Source: Bacteroidota bacterium (GTDB taxonomy: Bacteria > Bacteroidota > Ignavibacteria > UBA10030 > UBA6906). From it: a stretch of DNA of 64,000 nucleotides. The notes beneath the pieces were generated by a model, which searched no databases, was not told the origin of the DNA, and was given only the letters and a program-made list of their open reading frames with translations. The first letter of the stretch is position 1; each line of letters opens with the position of its first letter. Below are positions 58,205-64,000 of this stretch, piece by piece. A program made the position numbers and the translations under genes. The DNA lies in contig JAUQWO010000075.1 in NCBI GenBank assembly GCA_030835135.1, positions 275,330-339,329 on the forward strand. The letters run 5' to 3'.

Positions 58205-61200
58205 ATGCGCGTGTACACGAGTTTGTGCACTCATCGCATGCTTTGGTTGGTCGTGCTTTTCGCAGGGATTCTCGGCATGGGAAGTTCCCATGCCTCAGCG
58301 GCAAATATCAGTTCGACGAAGACCGGGAACTGGAGCGATCCCAGTGTGTGGAGTGGCGGGGTCGTGCCTGCCGCCACGGACAATGTCACCATCGTCTCGC
58401 CGCATATCGTCACGATGAATGCGGACGGCAGCGTCGCGAACCTCACGGTGAACTCCGGGGGTACGCTGCAATTCAACTCTACCACCACACCGTACACTCT
58501 TGCTCTCCAACCTGCGGGTATCGTAACGGTGAGCGGAACCCTGGACCTGGGGATCCTCGGTACGCTGGTGACGGGCGCGAGCGGCAGCACGACGCTGACC
58601 ATGGGGAGTTCCGCCAATCTGATCACCTCCAATGCAACCACGGATGCGGCGGGTGCTCTCGGACCGGGTGCAACCTCCTCGTTGCGGACACAGGGGACAG
58701 GGACATGGGTTCTCACGTCGGTCGGTACCGCGGGAACTGTCACGTACAAAGGAACGGGGAGCACCCCCTACGTGATCACCGACCGCAACTACAACAATCT
58801 CTCCCTTGGTAGCGGTGGGGTGTTCACCTGGACGCTCGCAGCGGACCGCGCGATCGCCGGGACGTTGCTCGGCCCGCTATCAACACGGCTCTTCCTTGTG
58901 GGAACCTCGAACCTCTTTCTGGGCGGGAACCTGAATACGCAGTTCTCTGTGAGCCCCGCCGGGTTCGATCAGGGGGGCGTCACGTTGGTCCTGAACGGTT
59001 CGGCCGCTCAGTTCATGAATCACAACGGTCCACCCTTGGGGACCGTCACCATCAATAAGGCGGCCGGCACGGTCACCACGTTCTATGCCTCAACGGTGAA
59101 TGGTCCCTTCACCATCACGGCCGGCACATTCAACCCGACACATGCCTTTGTGTTCAATGGGCCGGTGGTGAACAACGGTTCGTTCTCTCCTCAGGCCCTC
59201 ACCTTCAATGGCTCGTTCACGAACACGGGGACATTCACGCCACTGGGCAATCAGACGTTCAAGGGTGACTTCACCAACAGCGGAACATTCACGACAGGCG
59301 GATCGACCATGTTCTTCAGTGGCACCGCTCTCCAGGCGATCGGCGGGTCGGGGGCGTTGACGTTTGCCGGGATGAACGTGAACAACGCCGCAGGCGTCAC
59401 GCTCAACAGGGCGCTCACCGTGTCGTCGACGTTGACCCTGACCGCAGGCGTGCTGCATCTCACCAATCCCCTGACGATGGCCTCCGCGAGTACTATCTCC
59501 CGCTTCGGCGCCGGCAGTCTGAACGGGTCGCCGACCTTCGCGGGGACGGTCAATTTGATCTATGGCAACAGCATCACTGCACCGACCATCACGCCGGGAT
59601 CGGAACTGCCATCTTCTGCGACCGCGCTGGCGAATTTCACGGTCAGCGGGACGACGGTGCATCTGGACCGTGACATAACGGTGAACGGTGTCCTGTCTCT
59701 CTCGGGCGCTGCGGCGGTGTTGCATGCAGGCACGTTCTCCATCACCATGAACGGCAGCTGGGCGAACAGTGCGTCGGTGACGGCATTTGCTTCCGGCACC
59801 GGGACGGTGACCTTTGCCGGAAACGCGAACCGCACGATCTCCGGGTCGTCGGCGACGACGTTCAACGATCTGACCGTCGCTCTCGGTGCGGCGAACTCCC
59901 TGACCCTGACGACGGCACCAACGGTGAACGGTGCGTTGACCATTACGGGTGGTTCCGTGATGCAGTCCACCGGGACCCTGACACTCAAGGGGGACCTGCT
60001 CAACAATGCGGGGGCAACGGCGTATAGCGGTGGGTCCGGCACAGTCTCCTTCGCCGGTCCCGCTGCACAGTCCCTGGGCGGGACATTCCCGACATCCTTC
60101 TACCGCCTGACGCTCAACAATGCTTCCGGCCTGACACTCGGTCAGAACGCGACGGTGACCAATGCGCTGACCCTTACGAACGGTGCGCTGGCAACCGGAC
60201 CGAACATGCTGATCCTGACGTCGACGGGGAGCGTTACGCGGACCTCCGGGTTTGTCACAGGGCAGTTGCAGAAGAACGTCGCGTCAGGTTCCAATGTCTC
60301 GCGGACGTTCGAGATCGGTTCGGGGGGGTTCTATGCGCCGGCGACGGTGGTGTTCGGATCCGTGAGCACGGCGGGCAATCTGGTCGCATCCACGGCAGGC
60401 GGCGAACATCCGGACATCGCGAATTCCGGTCTGGATGCTTCGAAGGATGTGAACCGTTCCTGGACGATAACGAACAGCGGCGTTGGCTTCTCGAGCTACA
60501 CTGCAACGTTCACGTACGGCGCGGCGGACGTCGACCCCCTCGCGGATCCGAATACGTTCGAAGTACGGAAGAAGGATGGGGCGGTCTGGTCTCCCACAGC
60601 GACGGGAACGCGAACCGCGACGAGCACCCAGGCCACCGGCCTGACGTCGTTCAGTGATTTCGCCGTCGGCACCGTGATCCCCACGACGCCGGCAAGCCCG
60701 GCTCCTGTTGCGCCGGCCAATGCGTCCGTCGACCGTCCGGTCATCGACACGCTGAAGTGGAATGCCGTGTATGGTGCGACGAGTTATGGTGTCGACGTTG
60801 CGACGGATGCGGGATTCGCGACCATCGTTCTGACCCAGACAGGCATCACCGCGACCACCTTCGGGATCCCATCGGCCCTGGCCAACAGTACGATGTACTA
60901 CTGGAGGGTGAACGCGACGAACGTTGCAGGGACGAGCGGCTGGTCAACGCCCTGGAGTTATACGACGATCATCGCCATCCCTCCGGCTCCTGTCCTCACC
61001 GCACCGGCCACTGGTGCCACGGAGGTTCCGACGACGCCGACCCTGACGTGGAGTCCTGCTGTCGGAGCCGCTACGTATCGCGTTCAGATCTCCCTGGATC
61101 CCGGCTTTTCGTCGACGGTCCTTGATGTGGCGGGCATTGCGGGGACCTCTCATCCGGTCTCCACACCCCTTGGCACCAGCACACAATACTACTGGCGCGT

Positions 61201-64000
61201 GAACGCGACGAATGTGGGTGGGACAGGCGTGTGGTCGGCCGGGAGCGGATTCACGACCGTCCTCGCCACGCCCGACGTCCCCGTGCTGACCGCGCCGGCA
61301 GATGGCGCGACCGGGGTCGCCGTAATGCCGGTGTTGACGTGGAATGCCGTGCCCGGTGTGGTGACCTACAAGGTCCAGATCGCCACCGATGCGGGATTCG
61401 CCTCCATCGTTCTGGATTCGAACATCACAGGGGTGGCGACGCTCACGCCGGCCGCCCCCCTGGCAGCGAGCACGGGACACTACTGGCGCGTGAACACCAC
61501 GAATTCCGGCGGCACGAGTGCCTGGTCGACAGTATGGAGTTTCACAACCCGCGCACCGACAACGATCACCAGCACCAAGACCGGCAATTGGAGCGACCCG
61601 ACGGTGTGGAACAGCGGATTCGTCCCCGGCTTTGGCGATGCAGTCACGGTTGCGACGGGCCACACGGTGAGCATGAATGCGAGCGGGAACCTCTCAACGC
61701 TGACGGTGACGGGTACGTTGCAGTTCAACAGCGCAACCCCATACACGCTGGCCATTGCCCCGGGTGGGATCGTCATGGTGAATGGCACGCTCGACCTGGG
61801 TGCACAGGGCATCCTGCAATCCGGCGGATCGGGTACGACCACCCTCACGATGGGTTCGACAGGTACTCTCGTCACATCCAACGCAACGGCAGATACCCTC
61901 GGTGCGCTTGGACCGGGGCCATTGTCCTCTCTCAGAAACGCCGGAACCGGTACATGGGCATTGCCCAACATGGCGTCAGCAGGAACGGTGACCTACAAAG
62001 GTTCAGGGACGAATCCGTATGTCATCACGGACCGGAGCTACAACAATCTTTCGATGAATAGCGGTGGTGCGTGGACCTGGACGCTAGGCGCCGACCGGAC
62101 GATCGCAGGTACGCTTCTCGGACCACTCTCGACGCGACTGTTCCTTGTCGGTACGTCGTCCATTTTCCTCGGCGGGAACCTGAACACACAGTTCTCGACG
62201 AGTCCGGCCGGTTTCAATCAGGGTGGCGTGACGATCGTGTTCAACGGGACTGGCTCGCAGTTCATGAACCACAACGGTCCGCCGCTCGGCAACATCGTGG
62301 TCAACCGCGTGAGTGGGTCAGTGACGACAGCCTATGCCTCCACGGTCAATGGTTCTTTCACGGTTACGTCCGGTGGGTTCAGCCCTTCGTACAGCTTCGT
62401 GTTCAACGGACCGGTCACGATCAACGGCTCATTCACGACCTCGGTCGCACAAACGTTCAAGGGGAATCTGACCAACAACGGCACGTTCACCGTGGGATCG
62501 GCGTCGACGACGTTCAGCGGAACGTCTCAGCAGACGATCACGGGATCGGCGGCGACCACCCTTGCCGCCGCAACGTTCAACAATCCCACCGGGATCGCGG
62601 TGAACGGCACGCTGACGGTCGGCGGCACGTTCACGCTGGGTGCCACCCCGCTATCGCTGGCCGGGGGAACCCTCACGCTGAACGGCGGCGTGAGTGTGAC
62701 TACCGGGAGCATCACCAGTGTGGCTGGTGCGACGGTTAACTACAATCAGGCGACAGCAGGACAGGCGATCGTCAAGGGTGACTATGGCAACCTCACCCTC
62801 AGCAACGCGAACAAGACCTTCCCGTCTGCCGGACCTGTCCGCATCGCGGGGGTGTTCACACCGGGGACCGCGACAGGCCATACGCTCACGGGGTCGACGA
62901 TCGAGTACAACGGGACGACCGCCCAGACCGCGCCTGCGGGGTTCGCGAGCTACAATGCTCTCGTACTCTCTAATCCCGCGGGGGTCTCACTTAACGGGAA
63001 CATCTCGCTCTCCGGAAACCTCACGGTGAACGGACCTGTGGATCCGCTGGCGACGACCTTCACCTTCACGGGAGCCACTGCTCAGACGGTTGCCGGCCCG
63101 GCGAATGCCGTCCTCTTCAATACCACGGTCAACAAGACCGCCAATGGCGTGACGTTGGCGACCGATCTTAATGTGCAGGGGACTCTTACTCTGACCTCGG
63201 GGTTGCTGACGGTCGCAGATCGGACACTCGGCCTGAGCAACCCGATCGCCGGTGTCTCCACCGGGCTGATCGCCGGGGGAACGTCATCGATCGTCATTGG
63301 TGGGACGGTAGCCGGCGTGGTCGTGCCCCCGCACATCACGGCTCTCAATGGTCTGACGGTGAACAATGCAAGCGGCAGTGCGTTGCAGGCGGATATGGAC
63401 CTGCAGGGGGGATTGACGCTGACGTCCGGCTATTTGATTGCCGGGGCTCATGCTCTGACGCTGCGTAACCCGATCGCAGGAACTCCGACCAACCTCCTTG
63501 CTGATTCAACAACCACCCTGACGATCGACGGCAGCGTGCCGGGCATCATCATCCCGTCGAGCGTTACGGGCCTGTCTGCGCTCACAATCAATAACCCGGC
63601 GGGTGTGTCCCTGGGTGGACCGCTGGCGGTGTCCGGTGCCCTGACATTGACGACGGGACGGTTGGCAACAGGGGCGCACACGTTGTTTGCGAAGGGTGCG
63701 GTCGTGGATGCCGATTCGGTGTCCTACGTCGCCGGCCAGTTGCAGCGTCCGGTCACGACCGGTGCATCGGTCATTGATTTTGCGATCGGCGACAGTGCCG
63801 TCTATGCTCCTGTTCAGGTGACATTCGCAAATGCCATCTCAGCGGGCACGCTGACCGGTGCAACGGTGCCGACCCTCCCGGGCCCGGCCGCGACGTCGGT
63901 CATCGATCCGGTGCAGAATGTGAAGCGGACCTGGTCTCTCACTGATAGCGGTGTGGCCGGGACATATGATGCGCTCTTCACATTCGCTCCGTCTGATGTC
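58205..64000 (+). CDS. Giant secreted beta-helix/autotransporter-like surface protein, N-terminal part
   Basis: The frame runs without a stop from ATG 58205 (GGAGGG upstream) to the right edge, 1932 codons so far. A signal peptide ends near SHASA. Module A begins at residue 36 (TKTGNWSDPSVWSGGVVPAA), a G8-like start common in surface proteins of this lineage, and is followed by Gly/Thr/Asn/Ser-rich strands (GTVTYKGTG, SLTLTTAPTVNGALTITGG) typical of a beta-helix. Three Fn3-like domains lie at about residues 820-1115 (TLKWNAVYGATSYGVDVATD, YYWRVNATN). Then module B repeats module A almost phrase by phrase (TKTGNWSDPTVWNSGFVPGF). Composition is poor in Cys and Lys. The C-terminal sorting domain, if any, lies outside the window. 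Confidence 0.85.
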   Translation, partial: MRVYTSLCTHRMLWLVVLFAGILGMGSSHASAANISSTKTGNWSDPSVWSGGVVPAATDNVTIVSPHIVTMNADGSVANLTVNSGGTLQFNSTTTPYTLALQPAGIVTVSGTLDLGILGTLVTGASGSTTLTMGSSANLITSNATTDAAGALGPGATSSLRTQGTGTWVLTSVGTAGTVTYKGTGSTPYVITDRNYNNLSLGSGGVFTWTLAADRAIAGTLLGPLSTRLFLVGTSNLFLGGNLNTQFSVSPAGFDQGGVTLVLNGSAAQFMNHNGPPLGTVTINKAAGTVTTFYASTVNGPFTITAGTFNPTHAFVFNGPVVNNGSFSPQALTFNGSFTNTGTFTPLGNQTFKGDFTNSGTFTTGGSTMFFSGTALQAIGGSGALTFAGMNVNNAAGVTLNRALTVSSTLTLTAGVLHLTNPLTMASASTISRFGAGSLNGSPTFAGTVNLIYGNSITAPTITPGSELPSSATALANFTVSGTTVHLDRDITVNGVLSLSGAAAVLHAGTFSITMNGSWANSASVTAFASGTGTVTFAGNANRTISGSSATTFNDLTVALGAANSLTLTTAPTVNGALTITGGSVMQSTGTLTLKGDLLNNAGATAYSGGSGTVSFAGPAAQSLGGTFPTSFYRLTLNNASGLTLGQNATVTNALTLTNGALATGPNMLILTSTGSVTRTSGFVTGQLQKNVASGSNVSRTFEIGSGGFYAPATVVFGSVSTAGNLVASTAGGEHPDIANSGLDASKDVNRSWTITNSGVGFSSYTATFTYGAADVDPLADPNTFEVRKKDGAVWSPTATGTRTATSTQATGLTSFSDFAVGTVIPTTPASPAPVAPANASVDRPVIDTLKWNAVYGATSYGVDVATDAGFATIVLTQTGITATTFGIPSALANSTMYYWRVNATNVAGTSGWSTPWSYTTIIAIPPAPVLTAPATGATEVPTTPTLTWSPAVGAATYRVQISLDPGFSSTVLDVAGIAGTSHPVSTPLGTSTQYYWRVNATNVGGTGVWSAGSGFTTVLATPDVPVLTAPADGATGVAVMPVLTWNAVPGVVTYKVQIATDAGFASIVLDSNITGVATLTPAAPLAASTGHYWRVNTTNSGGTSAWSTVWSFTTRAPTTITSTKTGNWSDPTVWNSGFVPGFGDAVTVATGHTVSMNASGNLSTLTVTGTLQFNSATPYTLAIAPGGIVMVNGTLDLGAQGILQSGGSGTTTLTMGSTGTLVTSNATADTLGALGPGPLSSLRNAGTGTWALPNMASAGTVTYKGSGTNPYVITDRSYNNLSMNSGGAWTWTLGADRTIAGTLLGPLSTRLFLVGTSSIFLGGNLNTQFSTSPAGFNQGGVTIVFNGTGSQFMNHNGPPLGNIVVNRVSGSVTTAYASTVNGSFTVTSGGFSPSYSFVFNGPVTINGSFTTSVAQTFKGNLTNNGTFTVGSASTTFSGTSQQTITGSAATTLAAATFNNPTGIAVNGTLTVGGTFTLGATPLSLAGGTLTLNGGVSVTTGSITSVAGATVNYNQATAGQAIVKGDYGNLTLSNANKTFPSAGPVRIAGVFTPGTATGHTLTGSTIEYNGTTAQTAPAGFASYNALVLSNPAGVSLNGNISLSGNLTVNGPVDPLATTFTFTGATAQTVAGPANAVLFNTTVNKTANGVTLATDLNVQGTLTLTSGLLTVADRTLGLSNPIAGVSTGLIAGGTSSIVIGGTVAGVVVPPHITALNGLTVNNASGSALQADMDLQGGLTLTSGYLIAGAHALTLRNPIAGTPTNLLADSTTTLTIDGSVPGIIIPSSVTGLSALTINNPAGVSLGGPLAVSGALTLTTGRLATGAHTLFAKGAVVDADSVSYVAGQLQRPVTTGASVIDFAIGDSAVYAPVQVTFANAISAGTLTGATVPTLPGPAATSVIDPVQNVKRTWSLTDSGVAGTYDALFTFAPSDV

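Overview
The window looks like a chromosome segment of a GC-rich member of the Bacteroidota/Ignavibacteria lineage. The main reason is the number of secreted proteins ending in a type IX secretion (T9SS) type A sorting domain, with the core NYPNPFNPSTTIRY followed by a GxYFYRM-type strand and a terminal RKxLLVR/K. Seven intact genes and one degenerate remnant carry this signature. The ATP synthase beta and epsilon genes stand alone as a pair, which also fits this lineage. Many start codons have a clear Shine-Dalgarno sequence. Promoter-like pairs resembling TTGAtt-17 bp-TAtctT recur upstream of genes. There is no rRNA and no CRISPR array, and only one tRNA (Thr, CGT anticodon).

Layout. 1-7000: a partial BNR-repeat surface protein, tRNA-Thr, a second BNR-repeat T9SS protein, then a visibly more AT-rich stretch (about 3700-7000) with two small secreted proteins, a PUA/EVE-like HNH nuclease, two small proteins and a broken T9SS domain. 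7142-13060: a T9SS protein, a receiver-thioredoxin reductase-like fusion divergent from a cyclic-nucleotide-domain histidine kinase, and a RibD-like reductase. 13069-16920: a sugar operon (MFS sugar symporter, ROK kinase, SMP-30 lactonase with a sorting domain). 16856-19126: a gingipain-like protein flanked by two copies of a palindromic/tandem repeat element. 19130-22620: lactate dehydrogenase, a heme lipoprotein, a polyol-type dehydrogenase and a pentapeptide protein. 22656-29045: a 2129-residue Ig/FG-GAP T9SS protein. 29366-38886: DPP III lipoprotein, OmpA protein, methyltransferase, cytochrome c, GH109-type protein, YciH, tandem CheY-like regulators and a YpdA-type reductase. 38967-49975: core genes (atpDC, a mannose-1-phosphate guanylyltransferase, rlpA, an rpiB fusion, a lytic transglycosylase, pdaD-tyrS-smpB) and a large histidine kinase with its OmpR-type regulator. 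50103-55813: a compact minus-strand biosynthetic operon. 56225-64000: a phospholipase C-like T9SS protein and the start of a giant beta-rich surface protein.

The strongest candidate for an undescribed system is the operon at 50103-55813. It holds a UbiA prenyltransferase, a lipid-kinase homologue, a ThiL-like kinase, an alpha-oxoamine synthase and a B12-domain radical SAM enzyme, with 4-base overlaps between the first three genes. It reads like a pathway for an unusual lipid or amino-lipid. Others worth attention are the receiver-Trx-TrxR fusion facing its likely partner kinase, an RpiB isomerase with an EutQ-like N-terminal segment, a near-perfect sigma-54 promoter ahead of a lytic transglycosylase, and a sorting-domain/3' repeat block shared by two neighbouring but unrelated secreted proteins. 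All identifications come from reading motifs by eye; no database search was run.
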